Origin: Olsenella sp. An293
Lineage (GTDB): Bacteria > Actinomycetota > Coriobacteriia > Coriobacteriales > Atopobiaceae
Assembly (NCBI RefSeq): GCF_002159495.1
Contig: NZ_NFIT01000005.1
Location: 1 to 64,000, forward strand
Direction of reading: 5' to 3'
DNA length: 64,000 bases
Shown here one piece after another: positions 1 through 8,431 of the stretch. The stretch's first letter is position 1, and every line of letters starts with the position of its first letter. The position numbers were made by a program, and so were the translations under genes. The notes beneath the pieces were generated by a model. It was not told the origin of the DNA and searched no databases. It saw only the letters and a program-made list of their open reading frames with translations.

Positions 1-63
1 GTCCATGTGGTCATCTCCCAAGTCTCTGTCAGCGTGGTAACTGAAGATTCTAGGCGGTGGCCA

Positions 64-81
64 CACCCCTTTTCAGGGGTG
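64..81 (-). terminator. possible weak terminator hairpin downstream of gltA
   Basis: A 6-bp GC-rich stem (CACCCC and GGGGTG around a 6-nt loop) lies about 65 nt past the citrate synthase stop. There is no T-run after it in the direction of transcription, so termination is only a guess. The rest of positions 1-144 shows nothing I can name. Confidence 0.3.
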
Positions 82-144
82 CTCTGACACCAACGTTTGG
101 CACGCGATCTGGAGATGGCGGGCGAGAAGAACGAGGCCTTGACC

Positions 145-1596
145 CTAGCGCTCGTCGAGCGGCACGTAGCCCTCCGAGTTGGGCATGACGGAGTTGTAGG
201 CGGGACGGATGATGCGCCCCGCGCCGTAGAGCTCCTCCATGCGGTGGGCCGTCCAGCCCGCAAGGCGCGCCATCGCGAAGATCGGGGTGTAGAGGTCCTG
301 GGGGATGCCGAGCATCGAGTACACGAAGCCGGTGTACATGTCGATGTTGGTACTGATGGACTTGGTGATGCCACGGACGTCGCGCATGACCTGCGGGCCC
401 AGGCGCTCGATGCTCGCGATGAGGTCGAGCTTCTCGACCTGACCCTTCTGCTCGGCGAGCTTGCGCGCATAGGAGCGGATGATCTCGGCGCGCGGGTCGG
501 TCTTGGTGTAGACGGCATGGCCCAGGCCGTAGAGCAGACCGGCCTTGTCGAAGGCCTCCTTGCGCAGAATCTTGCCCAGGTAGTCCGCCACCTCGTCGTC
601 ATTTGACCAGTCGCGCACGTGGGCGGCGACGTCCTCGATCATGTCGTTGGCCTTGTAGTTGGCGCCGCCGTGCTTGGGACCCTTGAGCGATCCGATGGCC
701 GCCGCGTAGGCTGAGTAGGCGTCGGTCCCGGAGGACGACAGGACGCGCGTGGTGAACGTGGAGTTGTTGCCGCCGCCGTGCTCGGCGTGGAGGATGAGCA
801 TGACGTCGAGTAGCATCGCCTCCTCGTGCGAGAAGCCCTCGTCGCTGCGCAGGACGTCGAGCACGGTCTCGGCCATCGAGTAGCCCTCGCGGACGGGCGG
901 GACCATGAGCTTGGTGTCGTTCTGCTCGGCGACGTGCGCAGCGTGCGCCACGGCCGCCGTGCGAGGCCAGCGGCCGAGCAGCGAGAGCGCGACGTCGATC
1001 TCGTGCGTAGGCGAGGTGTCGTCCGGCGTGGGGTCGAAGGCGTAAAGCAGCAGCGTCGCGCGCTGCAGCACGTTCATGATGGAGTGGCTGTACGTGGCGC
1101 GCGGGAAGATGCCCAGATAGCCCTCGGGGAGCTGCTTGCGCGCGTCGATGCGGGCGCGGAAGTCGTCGAGCTCGTCGCGCGTGGGAAGGCGCCCGGAGAT
1201 GAGCAGGTAGGCGACCTCCTCGTAGCCAAAGCGGTCATCGGCCTGCGCGGCGTTGATGAGCTGGTCCACGCCGTAGCCACGATAGATCAGCTGGCCGTCG
1301 TCGGGCTCGATGCCGTGCTCGGTCCGGTTGTAGCCGTGGACGTTGGAGATCGTCGTGAGGCCCACGAGCACGCCTGAGCCGTCCGCGTTGCGCAGGCCGC
1401 GCTTGACGTCGTACTTCTCGTACAGCTCGGCGGGGACCACGTCCACGTCCTCGTAGCCGTGATAGAGCCCGTCGGAGACGGGGGGCAGCCCGAGGGCGAC
1501 CGAGGGCATGGGATAGGCGTCGGCGACATGGTCGAAGGCCGGCGTGTCGCGCGGCGTCAGGATGGGCCAGCCGGCCCCCTTGGGAATGCGGATCAT
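145..1596 (-). CDS. gltA: citrate synthase
   Basis: This enzyme condenses oxaloacetate and acetyl-CoA to citrate in the cytoplasm. The 483-residue protein is slightly longer than the usual 430 or so because of an N-terminal extension of about 80 residues. The family's catalytic motifs are present: LHAEHGGGNNS and KGPKHGGAN supply the two histidines, and YTKTDPRAE supplies the aspartate. The start is supported by GGAGG seven bases before the ATG. It is followed upstream by the ACT-domain gene with about 50 nt between them, on the same strand. No other TCA-cycle gene is visible nearby, so the role may be glutamate precursor supply rather than a full cycle (inference). Confidence 0.95.
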   Translation of the reverse strand: MIRIPKGAGWPILTPRDTPAFDHVADAYPMPSVALGLPPVSDGLYHGYEDVDVVPAELYEKYDVKRGLRNADGSGVLVGLTTISNVHGYNRTEHGIEPDDGQLIYRGYGVDQLINAAQADDRFGYEEVAYLLISGRLPTRDELDDFRARIDARKQLPEGYLGIFPRATYSHSIMNVLQRATLLLYAFDPTPDDTSPTHEIDVALSLLGRWPRTAAVAHAAHVAEQNDTKLMVPPVREGYSMAETVLDVLRSDEGFSHEEAMLLDVMLILHAEHGGGNNSTFTTRVLSSSGTDAYSAYAAAIGSLKGPKHGGANYKANDMIEDVAAHVRDWSNDDEVADYLGKILRKEAFDKAGLLYGLGHAVYTKTDPRAEIIRSYARKLAEQKGQVEKLDLIASIERLGPQVMRDVRGITKSISTNIDMYTGFVYSMLGIPQDLYTPIFAMARLAGWTAHRMEELYGAGRIIRPAYNSVMPNSEGYVPLDER

Positions 1597-1647
1597 GGGC
1601 TACCTCCTCATCTGTTGCCGGGCCGAGGAGACGGCCCGACGCGCCCC

Positions 1648-1953
1648 CTAGAGACGGTACATGTACCTGAAGACCTCCTCGCGCTGCATCATGATCTGCA
1701 CGCCGAGGGTTGCGGAGAGCTCGTCCAGGCAGGCCTTGAGGTCGGAGAAGTCCGCAGGGCCCAGGTCGACGAGCATCGTCATCGTGAAGGTGCCCTGCAG
1801 GATGGTCTGAGAGATGTCGAGGATGTTGGCATTGCGCTCGCTGAGCGCGCCGGCGACCGCGGCAACGATTCCGGGGCGGTCCCCACCCAGAACGGTGATG
1901 ATCGCGCGGCTCTCGGTTGCGGCGTTAGTCGTCGCCATGTCGTTTTCCGCCAT
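1648..1953 (-). CDS. ACT domain-containing protein (UPF0237-like)
   Basis: A small protein of 101 residues made almost entirely of one ACT domain; VLGGDRPGIVAAVAGAL is the typical first strand-helix of that fold. Stand-alone ACT proteins of this group resemble the N-terminal half of glycine-cleavage regulators and are thought to bind amino acids. I chose the ATG at 1953 rather than a longer frame starting at 1977 because AAGGAGG sits five bases before it. It lies between carD-like and gltA on the same strand. The ligand and partner are unknown. Confidence 0.8.
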   Translation of the reverse strand: MAENDMATTNAATESRAIITVLGGDRPGIVAAVAGALSERNANILDISQTILQGTFTMTMLVDLGPADFSDLKACLDELSATLGVQIMMQREEVFRYMYRL

Positions 1954-2076
1954 GGTGCCTCCTTGGGTACGGCTCATTCAGATGGTGCCCATTCTACCGG
2001 CAGAGCCGACCGCCGTCACAACTTGCCCACGCAACCGTGCGAGAGACGTAACCTCCGAGGGGCTGCCAAAGCGGCG

Positions 2077-2574
2077 CTAGTTCTGACTCTCCTCGCCCAT
2101 GCGCTGCTCAAAGAGGACGGCGACGTCCTCCGGCGTGATGCCGAGCGCGACCGCCAACTCCGCACACGAACGCTCGCGCGCCTCCTTGAGAATGCGCTCG
2201 TAGGCCACGGGCGGCTTCTTGTTGCGCGCCGAGAGGTCCTCTATGCGGATGCGGAAGGTCTTGGCGATGCGCACGGAGTCGAGGCACGAGCCCTGCCGCA
2301 TCTCGCTGCGGTAGTGCTCCTCCTCGAGCGAGTTGTTGCGCGCGGTGAAGCTCTCGACCTCGAGGGCGGGATAGACGTCGATGATGTGCTGCGCCTCGTC
2401 GCGCGTGAGGACCGGCCTCAGGCGTGCCTCGTTGGCGATGGGAAAGCTGATGTGCACCGGATGACGCTTGCCAACGGGCAGCAGCCGATAGACCGCCTGG
2501 GGTCCCTCCGTCACTTCCTCCACGCGACAGACGCCCTGACCGGGATGGACGAGGTACTCCCCTATGCCATACAT
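2077..2574 (-). CDS. CarD family transcriptional regulator
   Basis: A 165-residue protein with an N-terminal CarD/TRCF RNA-polymerase-interacting domain (MYGIGEYLVHPGQGVCRVEE), followed by an alpha-helical C-terminal part. CarD proteins bind the RNA polymerase beta subunit and stabilise open complexes, notably at rRNA promoters; in actinobacteria they are often essential. The length fits the family. AAAGGAG lies before the ATG. It faces the ACT-domain gene downstream with a gap of about 120 nt, so the two may be transcribed separately. Confidence 0.85.
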   Translation of the reverse strand: MYGIGEYLVHPGQGVCRVEEVTEGPQAVYRLLPVGKRHPVHISFPIANEARLRPVLTRDEAQHIIDVYPALEVESFTARNNSLEEEHYRSEMRQGSCLDSVRIAKTFRIRIEDLSARNKKPPVAYERILKEARERSCAELAVALGITPEDVAVLFEQRMGEESQN

Positions 2575-2598
2575 TGGCAGCTCCTTTCACTGCTGCTC

Positions 2599-2604
2599 AG
2601 TATA
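2599..2604 (-). promoter_or_regulatory. candidate -10 box for the carD-like gene
   Basis: On the minus strand TATACT lies about 25 nt before the carD-like ATG, within an AT-richer stretch that stands out from the GC-rich surroundings. No good -35 hexamer is seen at the usual spacing, so this is a partial promoter call. Confidence 0.4.
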
Positions 2605-2701
2605 GCACGGAGACAGGTGAATCCATGTCGTTTACGGAAACGGTATTGAAACCTTAAGCACACTCAAGTAGGTTAGTACGTTTATGTCTTGCAAGCGGTT
2701 T

Positions 2702-3397
2702 CTAGTCAACGAGCGTGATGCTCGAGATGACGGGCTGGGTCTGCTCCGTGACCAGGCCGCTTGCCTCGTCGGCGATGGACACGCCCTCGCAGATGGCGTC
2801 GACGACCTCGATGCCCGAGGTCACGGTCCCAAACGCCGCGTACTGGCCGTCCAGGTAGTCCGCCTCCTCCTGCATGATGAAGAACTGGGAGCTCGCGGAG
2901 TCGTAGTCGCTCGCGCGCGCCATGGAGATCGTCCCGCGCACGTGCGGGATGTTGTTCTCCACGCCGTTGTCCTCGAACTCGCCCTTGATCGTGGCGTCCG
3001 AGCCGCCGGTCCCGTTGCCCTCGGGGTCCCCGCCCTGGATCATGAAGCCCGGCACCACGCGATGAAACGTCAGGCCGTCGTAGAAGCCCTCCTCCACGAG
3101 GTGACAGAAGTTGGAGACCGTGATGGGCGCCACGTTGGCGTTGAGCGCCACCTCGATCGTGCCGTAGCCCTCGACCTCGATCTTGGCGTGGTGCACGCCC
3201 GTGGCGTAAGGGTCGTCCGCGTCGACGGAGGAGATGTCGGCGCCCGAGGTCTGCTCGGCGGGGGCCGTGGCGTCGTCTCCCTGCGTCTGCGAGGCGGTCT
3301 CGCCCGTGCAGCCCGCCGCGAGGACGACGAGGCACGCCGCGAGCGCGAGCGCAAAGATGCCGAGAAGGGCGCGGGGCTTTCTGTTTCTGACGGTCAC
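2702..3397 (-). CDS. peptidyl-prolyl cis-trans isomerase, cyclophilin-type lipoprotein
   Basis: A secreted, lipid-anchored foldase of 231 residues. The N-terminus has basic residues, a hydrophobic stretch and the lipobox LAAGC, so the mature protein would begin at that cysteine, followed by an acidic, Thr/Ala-rich linker. The cyclophilin domain contains FHRVVPGFMIQGGDPEGNG and SQFFIMQ, the core of the active site. The start is probably the GTG at 3397, which is preceded by GAAAGGA; a longer frame has no signal peptide at its own start. It probably assists folding of exported proteins outside the membrane (inference). Confidence 0.9.
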   Translation of the reverse strand: MTVRNRKPRALLGIFALALAACLVVLAAGCTGETASQTQGDDATAPAEQTSGADISSVDADDPYATGVHHAKIEVEGYGTIEVALNANVAPITVSNFCHLVEEGFYDGLTFHRVVPGFMIQGGDPEGNGTGGSDATIKGEFEDNGVENNIPHVRGTISMARASDYDSASSQFFIMQEEADYLDGQYAAFGTVTSGIEVVDAICEGVSIADEASGLVTEQTQPVISSITLVD

Positions 3398-3410
3398 GAC
3401 GGTTCCTTTC

Positions 3411-4802
3411 TCACGAGGTCCTGCCGCCCGGAGCCTGAGCCGGGCGGAGACGCCGCGCGACGAGCGTCGCGGCGCAGCAGAGGGCGGCGGCGAGCGCCGC
3501 GGGAAGCACCCATCCGAGGCCGAGGTCTGCCAGCGGGAGCGCGTCGAGGGGCAGGGAGAGGTCGGGCGCGAGCACGTCACGCGCCGACTCGACCGAGCTC
3601 ACGACCACGGTCACCCCGACCGTCCATGGCCAGACGCTCGGGAGGGCGTCGTAGGGTCTTCTCAGCATGCCCATGACCACGAGCACGATCGCGGGCGGGT
3701 AGAGCGCCCCAAGCAGCGCCGCCGAGAAGCTCAGGATCGCGTCGAGCCCGAGGTTGGAGACGGCGCAGGAGAAAACCGCGAAGACGAGCGCGCAGGCACG
3801 GTACGAGACGCGGGGCAGCTCGCCCGAGAAGTACGTCCCACAGCAGCTGATGAGGCCGACGCACACGTTCAGGCACGCGAGCAGGAAGATGGCGGCGACG
3901 AGCACCGTCCCGAGCAGGCCAAAGTGCAGCGTCGCCGACTCCGTGATGACCTCGGCCCCGTTGGTGGCACCCGCAAGCGGGGCGCTCAGCTCAAGTCCCA
4001 CGAGACAGAGCCCGCCGTAGACGAGCATCATGAGCGCGCCAGCGATCACGCCGGCGCGGCAGACCTCCCGCATCACGCCGCGCCCGTCCGCGACGCCGAG
4101 CCCACGGACGTTCTCGGCGATGACGAGGCCGAAGGTGAGCGAGGCGAGCAGGTCCATGGTCTGGTAGCCTGTGAGGAAGCCCTGGACGGGGGCGTTGCCG
4201 TCATAGGGGGCCACCGGCGCGGCGGGCGCCTCTGCGCCTCCCGAGAGCAGCGAGAAGAGCGCGGCGCCGACCACCGCGACGATGAGTGCTATGAGCGCGG
4301 GCCCGGTGACGCGCCCGAGAAACCTCGTGAGCCGCCCCGGACGCAGCGCGAGCAGAAACGCCAGCGCGAAGAAGGCGAGCGAGAACGCGAGGCGCGCCGC
4401 GTCGACCGAGCTGTCCGCGGGCAGAAGCGGGGCGAGCATCTCAAAGGCGGTCGAGGCCGTGCGCGGGATGGCGAGGCACGGACCGATGGCCAGATAGACG
4501 AGGGCGACGAAGACGCGGGCAAAGAGCGGGTGCACGCGCGCGGCGAGCTCGCGCAGGGTGCCCGCGAGCGCGACGGCGACGATCCCCAGGACCGGCAGCC
4601 CCACGCCCGCGGCAAAGAACCCCAGCAGGGCAGGAAGGCTCTCGGTGCCCGCCTGGACGCCGAGCAGGGGCGGGAGGATGAGGTTGCCCGCGCCAAAGAA
4701 CATCGAGAAGAGCGTGATCCCCACGGCGAGGGTCTGTCGCATGGGGAGGCTGCCCGAGGGTTCCTCTCCCCTGTCGCGGCACTCGATCGAGACGGCTGCC
4801 AT
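3411..4802 (-). CDS. brnQ: branched-chain amino acid:cation symporter, BrnQ/LIVCS family
   Basis: A polytopic membrane protein of about 463 residues with roughly twelve hydrophobic segments. The first segment, LFSMFFGAGNLILPPLLG, is highly typical of BrnQ carriers, which import Leu, Ile and Val with Na+ or H+. The ATG at 4802 lies 14 nt after the stop of the upstream lipoprotein gene, and its ribosome site is weak. An internal ATG at 4742 would begin just before the first membrane segment and is an alternative start. It ends 13 nt before the cyclophilin start, so the three genes may share a transcript. Confidence 0.9.
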   Translation of the reverse strand: MAAVSIECRDRGEEPSGSLPMRQTLAVGITLFSMFFGAGNLILPPLLGVQAGTESLPALLGFFAAGVGLPVLGIVAVALAGTLRELAARVHPLFARVFVALVYLAIGPCLAIPRTASTAFEMLAPLLPADSSVDAARLAFSLAFFALAFLLALRPGRLTRFLGRVTGPALIALIVAVVGAALFSLLSGGAEAPAAPVAPYDGNAPVQGFLTGYQTMDLLASLTFGLVIAENVRGLGVADGRGVMREVCRAGVIAGALMMLVYGGLCLVGLELSAPLAGATNGAEVITESATLHFGLLGTVLVAAIFLLACLNVCVGLISCCGTYFSGELPRVSYRACALVFAVFSCAVSNLGLDAILSFSAALLGALYPPAIVLVVMGMLRRPYDALPSVWPWTVGVTVVVSSVESARDVLAPDLSLPLDALPLADLGLGWVLPAALAAALCCAATLVARRLRPAQAPGGRTS

Positions 4803-4816
4803 CGTCAGACGTGACC

Positions 4817-6781
4817 TTACGCCGAGCAGCAGGACGTGACCCAGGCGACGAGGTTGGCCGTCGCCGAGCCGGAGCGCTCCGCCAGGACGTGCCCCTGACC
4901 CCAGACCGGGGTGTGGGCGACGTCGGTCACGCCGTCGTACTTCCTCAGCGCGAAGACGATGTTGGGCGCGGTGCCGAGGGGGACGTCGGTGTCAAAGAGT
5001 CCCTCGTTGATGCGCCAGTGCGGCGCAACGGTCGCCTGCCCGTAGCCCTCGTAGTGGCCGCTCAGCCAGAAGAGCGGGTTCATCATGGCCACGCGCGTCA
5101 CCATGTCGGTCTCGAGGGAGTCGACCTTCTCGAGGTCCTCCTCCCAGTCCGCCTCAAGCTCGGCCGGCCAGTCCTCGCAGGACGCATAGGCGTCGAGGTT
5201 GGCCTGGATCAGGCCCTCGGCGAGGGCGTCGAAGTGCAGCGTCGACTCCTCGCCGATGCCAAAGAGCTGGTTGGTCTGGGAGCTGCGGTCCGGATGGTCG
5301 AAGGGGGACGCGTCGAGCGCGGCGGGGCGCAGGTTCAAGACAAAGTCGCGCAGACTCGAGACCGAGACGCTCCCGGAGCGGTGGTTGTAGTTGATCCACC
5401 AGTTCTGCGCGTTGAGCGCGGCGAAGTAGCTCTGCGCGGTGTCGTAGATGGTCGACTGGACCTGGGCGACGCCCGTGAGCGTGACCTGCGCGGGATCCTG
5501 AGCGGGCGTCTCGGCGGGCGCCTCTGCCGTCTCGGCGTCCCCCGCGGCGGCCTCGCCCACCGTCTCCTGACCCGTCCCGTCGGCGACCGCCTCGGCGGGA
5601 GCGGCGCTCATGGCGGCATCCGCCTCGCGCGTCGCGGCGAGGTTGGGGTCGCCGGGGAAGGTGGGGTCCTCGAGGCGCTGCGGGGTGTAGGCATAGGGGA
5701 ACGAGGTGTTCTGCACGAAGTGCGTGGCGGCCTCGTCGATGACGTCGAGCAGGGCACTCGCGTAGGAGCCCATCGAGTAGACGCCCGCCTCGGTCTCGTC
5801 GAGCGTGAGCTGGGCGTCATCCGCGTCGCGGAGATCCATCTCGTTGACCCAGGTCCCGTAGGCCCCGGCGAGATCCTGCGAGAACAGGCGCGTCCAGGTG
5901 CCCTCAGCGCGCGTGGCTTCGCTCGCGTACTGGCCCTGGCCCCACTCGTAGGCGGCGTCCGCCACGTCAAAGGACGTGACGGGGCACCACGAGGCGCTGC
6001 CGGCGATGGCGTCCGAGACCGCCTGCCCCTCGGCGTCGTGCGTGATCGCGCCGATCGAGTCCAGGTAGGGCTCGAAGAGAGCGGCATCGCCGGAGGAGCC
6101 GAGCACCGCGCTCAGCCCGCCGCCGGCGCCGAAGCCAAAGACAAATACCCGGCTCGCGTCGCAAGGAAGGGCGGCGGCGTTGTAGCGCAGGTACCTGATC
6201 GCCGCCTTGAGGTCCACGACCGGCCAGGGAGAGCCGCCCGGGAAGAGCTCGTCGGAGCCGGAGGCCGTGTCATAGCCCGCGGACCTGCCGCGGAAGCCGG
6301 CGTAGACGTAGATGCAGCCGGCGTCTAGATAGGGCGCGAGGCCGTCGAAGGCGTAGGTGGTGGGGCTTGCCTGCGCGGCGAGCGTCCCGGTGTTGATGGG
6401 CATGAGGACAGGCGCGGTGGCGGCGGTGAAGGCGCCCACCACGGCCTTCTCGTTCACGGTGCAGGTATACGTTGACCCGTTCTTCTCGGCCGTGAAATAG
6501 GCCCCGGGGACAAAGACCGCGAGGGACTCGTAGGTCTCGGTCGCAGGAGACAGGCAGTAGCGCAGGCCGAGCTGGTAGTAGACGTCGTTCTCCTCGTCGT
6601 AGCGCCAGGCGCCGGCGTCGAGCGCCAGCGACTCGAACTCCGTGAGGTCGACGGAGGGGTCGGGGGACTCGGGGTCCTCGGTCGGGGTCTGGGGCGGCTG
6701 CGCGGCGGGGGTGCAGCCGGCCAGGCCAACGGCGGCGCCCGCGGACGCCAGCGCGAGGAACTCTCTTCTTGTGCAGCCCAT
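4817..6781 (-). CDS. tannase-like alpha/beta-hydrolase lipoprotein lacking the nucleophile serine
   Basis: A 654-residue exported protein. The start at 6781 is chosen because AAGGAGG precedes it. The N-terminus has a twin-arginine pattern (TRREFLALA) and a lipobox (LAGC), then an acidic linker. The body resembles bacterial subtype B tannase/feruloyl esterase-like hydrolases: ASWCPVTSFDVADAAYEW, a FWLSGHYEGYGQ segment, and WGQGHVLAERSG carrying the expected catalytic histidine. At the nucleophile elbow, where relatives have G-x-S-G-G-G, this protein reads FGFGAGGGLSA, so the serine is glycine. It may be a binding protein or pseudoenzyme. An Ala/Glu-rich insert of about 60 residues lies in the middle. 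It is upstream of brnQ. Confidence 0.75.
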   Translation of the reverse strand: MGCTRREFLALASAGAAVGLAGCTPAAQPPQTPTEDPESPDPSVDLTEFESLALDAGAWRYDEENDVYYQLGLRYCLSPATETYESLAVFVPGAYFTAEKNGSTYTCTVNEKAVVGAFTAATAPVLMPINTGTLAAQASPTTYAFDGLAPYLDAGCIYVYAGFRGRSAGYDTASGSDELFPGGSPWPVVDLKAAIRYLRYNAAALPCDASRVFVFGFGAGGGLSAVLGSSGDAALFEPYLDSIGAITHDAEGQAVSDAIAGSASWCPVTSFDVADAAYEWGQGQYASEATRAEGTWTRLFSQDLAGAYGTWVNEMDLRDADDAQLTLDETEAGVYSMGSYASALLDVIDEAATHFVQNTSFPYAYTPQRLEDPTFPGDPNLAATREADAAMSAAPAEAVADGTGQETVGEAAAGDAETAEAPAETPAQDPAQVTLTGVAQVQSTIYDTAQSYFAALNAQNWWINYNHRSGSVSVSSLRDFVLNLRPAALDASPFDHPDRSSQTNQLFGIGEESTLHFDALAEGLIQANLDAYASCEDWPAELEADWEEDLEKVDSLETDMVTRVAMMNPLFWLSGHYEGYGQATVAPHWRINEGLFDTDVPLGTAPNIVFALRKYDGVTDVAHTPVWGQGHVLAERSGSATANLVAWVTSCCSA

Positions 6782-6936
6782 CGATCCTCCTTGCGAGCGG
6801 GCGCGGCGCATCCGTTCGCCGCCCGCGCCTCGTGGGATTGCTCAACGCAGCTAGTATTGTACGCGTACGCATACGCGCGCGGCGTTTCTCGCGCGGTAAC
6901 CATCAATTGCCGACAGGGCTCGAAGGGACGGCCGCC

Positions 6937-7281
6937 ATGCTCAGGTTTGGGCGCAGAGACGACGGGACGAGGCGGGAGCCGGCGCAGCCGCTGCCCGAGG
7001 ACGCGCGTCGGCTGCGGCTGCGCTTCGTCGGGCAGGTGCAGGGCGTCGGCTTTCGCTGGACCTCGATGAGCGTGGCGCGCGGGCTCGGCCTCACCGGCTG
7101 GGTGAGAAACGAGCGCGACGGCTCGGTCAGCGCGGAGATCCAGGGCAGCGCGGCCCACGTGGGAGCGTTCTTCTCGGGCATGCTCGAGGCGTATCGCCGC
7201 CACCCCATCAGCTACACCGTGGACCAGCGCGAGGACATCCCCCTGGTGGAGGGCGAGCGCGACTTCGAGGTGCGCTACTAG
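6937..7281 (+). CDS. acylphosphatase
   Basis: A 114-residue cytoplasmic enzyme that hydrolyses carboxyl-phosphate bonds. The family's phosphate-binding loop GQVQGVGFRW with the catalytic arginine, and GWVRNERDGSV with the catalytic asparagine, are both intact. The protein has about 25 extra N-terminal residues, rich in Arg and Glu, compared with the usual 90. The ATG at 6937 is preceded by GAAGGGA. It is the only plus-strand gene in the first 18 kb and is transcribed divergently from the tannase-like gene. Confidence 0.9.
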   Translation: MLRFGRRDDGTRREPAQPLPEDARRLRLRFVGQVQGVGFRWTSMSVARGLGLTGWVRNERDGSVSAEIQGSAAHVGAFFSGMLEAYRRHPISYTVDQREDIPLVEGERDFEVRY

Positions 7282-7359
7282 CGAGAAGGGTGACACGGGG
7301 GCGACGAGGCGCAGGCGGCCTTAGCGGAGCTTAGCGGAGAAAAACGTGCAGATAGCAAA

Positions 7360-7390
7360 GCAGGCCGGAGACACATGGCCTCCGACCTGC
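7360..7390 (-). terminator. rho-independent terminator of tRNA-Phe
   Basis: Read on the minus strand, GCAGG-t-CGGAG pairs with CTCCG-g-CCTGC around a short loop and is followed by TTTGCT. It starts 8 nt past the CCA end of the tRNA gene. Confidence 0.75.
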
Positions 7391-7398
7391 GAAAGTTC

Positions 7399-7474
7399 TG
7401 GTGGCGGGGAAGGGAGTCGAACCCCTGACACGGGGATTTTCAGTCCCCTGCTCTACCAACTGAGCTACCCAGCC
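7399..7474 (-). tRNA. tRNA-Phe (anticodon GAA)
   Basis: A 76-nt tRNA including an encoded CCA end. The D-arm (TAGCTCAGTTGGTAGAGC), the anticodon arm with CTGAAAA giving anticodon GAA, and the T-arm with GGTTCGACTC are all present. The acceptor stem pairs GGCTGGG with CCCCGCC; position 4-69 is a T-C mismatch, the other six pairs are GC. It supplies the amino-acid acceptor sensed by the T-box in front of pheS at 46 kb (inference). Confidence 0.95.
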
Positions 7475-7490
7475 ATTTGGTGCGGGAATT

Positions 7491-7518
7491 ACTATACCAA
7501 ACTCGCCGTCGCTGTCAA
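7491..7518 (-). promoter_or_regulatory. promoter of tRNA-Phe
   Basis: On the minus strand a perfect -35 TTGACA and a -10 TATAGT are separated by 16 bp. The -10 box ends about 16 nt before the tRNA 5' end. This is the best match to the primary sigma factor consensus that I found in the window. Confidence 0.85.
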
Positions 7519-7570
7519 AGACTTTTTTCTGGGAAGAGGAGGCGCGCGACCCTGCGCTGCCGAGGGGCCG

Positions 7571-8056
7571 TCACGTCCCGCTCGGAGATGTCGGCCGCGG
7601 GCCCGTCATCGTGAGCTGGCAGCCGCAGACATCGATTGCGTCGCCGTACGGGACCACGACGCGGCGGTCGATGGGGCGGCTGCGATACGTCGCCCGGACG
7701 GAGGAGCCGAGGTCACTCACCTCCATCCCGTCCGACGTGGGCACAAGGCGCAGGTGCCGGTCGGAGACGGGAGGCGCGCGGAGGATGACGTCGCACGACG
7801 CTCTCCCGCCAACGACCGCTCCCCCATCGCCCACCGGCGTCCACACCTCGAGCGCAGAGCCCCGCACGACGACGCCGACCTCATCTGCATGGCGCAGCGC
7901 CAATGAGCGCTCCATCACCGACGGGAGCGGCACCTCCCTCGCGGCGCCCCGCGAGAAGTCGTAGAGGCACCCGTAGCAGACGTCCATGTCCGCGTAGAGC
8001 TCCGAGTCGCACCGTGGGCATCGCTTGACCTCGTATCTTCCCGAACCGTTACCCAT
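7571..8056 (-). CDS. zinc-ribbon plus FHA domain protein
   Basis: A 161-residue protein with an N-terminal zinc ribbon (CPRCDSELYADMDVCYGC, two CxxC knuckles) and a C-terminal FHA domain from about residue 65, with GG-R-x-S-CDV and VSDRHLRL. FHA domains bind phosphothreonine peptides, which suggests Ser/Thr-kinase-linked control. It is the last gene of the long Tad operon, 12 nt after the DUF192 gene, so it may regulate pilus assembly (inference). Confidence 0.75.
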   Translation of the reverse strand: MGNGSGRYEVKRCPRCDSELYADMDVCYGCLYDFSRGAAREVPLPSVMERSLALRHADEVGVVVRGSALEVWTPVGDGGAVVGGRASCDVILRAPPVSDRHLRLVPTSDGMEVSDLGSSVRATYRSRPIDRRVVVPYGDAIDVCGCQLTMTGPRPTSPSGT

Positions 8057-8068
8057 GATTCACCCCTT

Positions 8069-8431
8069 CTAGAGAGCCCCGACGCCGTCCGCGCTGATCG
8101 AGCAGGCCCACAGATGCTCGCCCTCCTCGAGCCAGCCCCCTTCGCGGGCCGGCCTCTCCACGACGCACCGGGCGCGCGGGTGAGACGCGCCCCGCCCCGG
8201 CGAAAGTCCCCTCTTGACGAGAAGCACCTCCCCACGCTCCCCAATAAAGGCGACGTCAAGGGGGTATCGCATCCCAAAGGTGTGTATGGAGGAACACAGG
8301 GTCAGAAGCACCGCGGGGGCGTCCTCGTCCGTGCCGAGAAGACCCCTCAGCCTGTCTCTCCAGGCGGAGAGCACCGTGACCTCGAGAACCTCCCCCGGGC
8401 GCTCGTCAGAGCGCAGACGCGCCGCCACCAT
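8069..8431 (-). CDS. DUF192 family protein
   Basis: A 120-residue protein with the characteristic DUF192 core CSSIHTFGMRYPLDVAFI. The biochemical role of the family is not established. It follows the TadE-like gene directly, with its ATG abutting that gene's stop, and precedes the FHA gene; it therefore rides on the pilus operon. DUF192 genes next to Tad loci are something I have seen in other actinobacteria, but a mechanistic link is unknown. Confidence 0.8.
   Translation of the reverse strand: MVAARLRSDERPGEVLEVTVLSAWRDRLRGLLGTDEDAPAVLLTLCSSIHTFGMRYPLDVAFIGERGEVLLVKRGLSPGRGASHPRARCVVERPAREGGWLEEGEHLWACSISADGVGAL

Noticed and set aside
3234-4814. A 526-codon plus-strand open frame over cyclophilin and brnQ
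   Set aside because: Arg/Glu/His-rich shadow of the minus-strand genes; no ribosome site and no motif.
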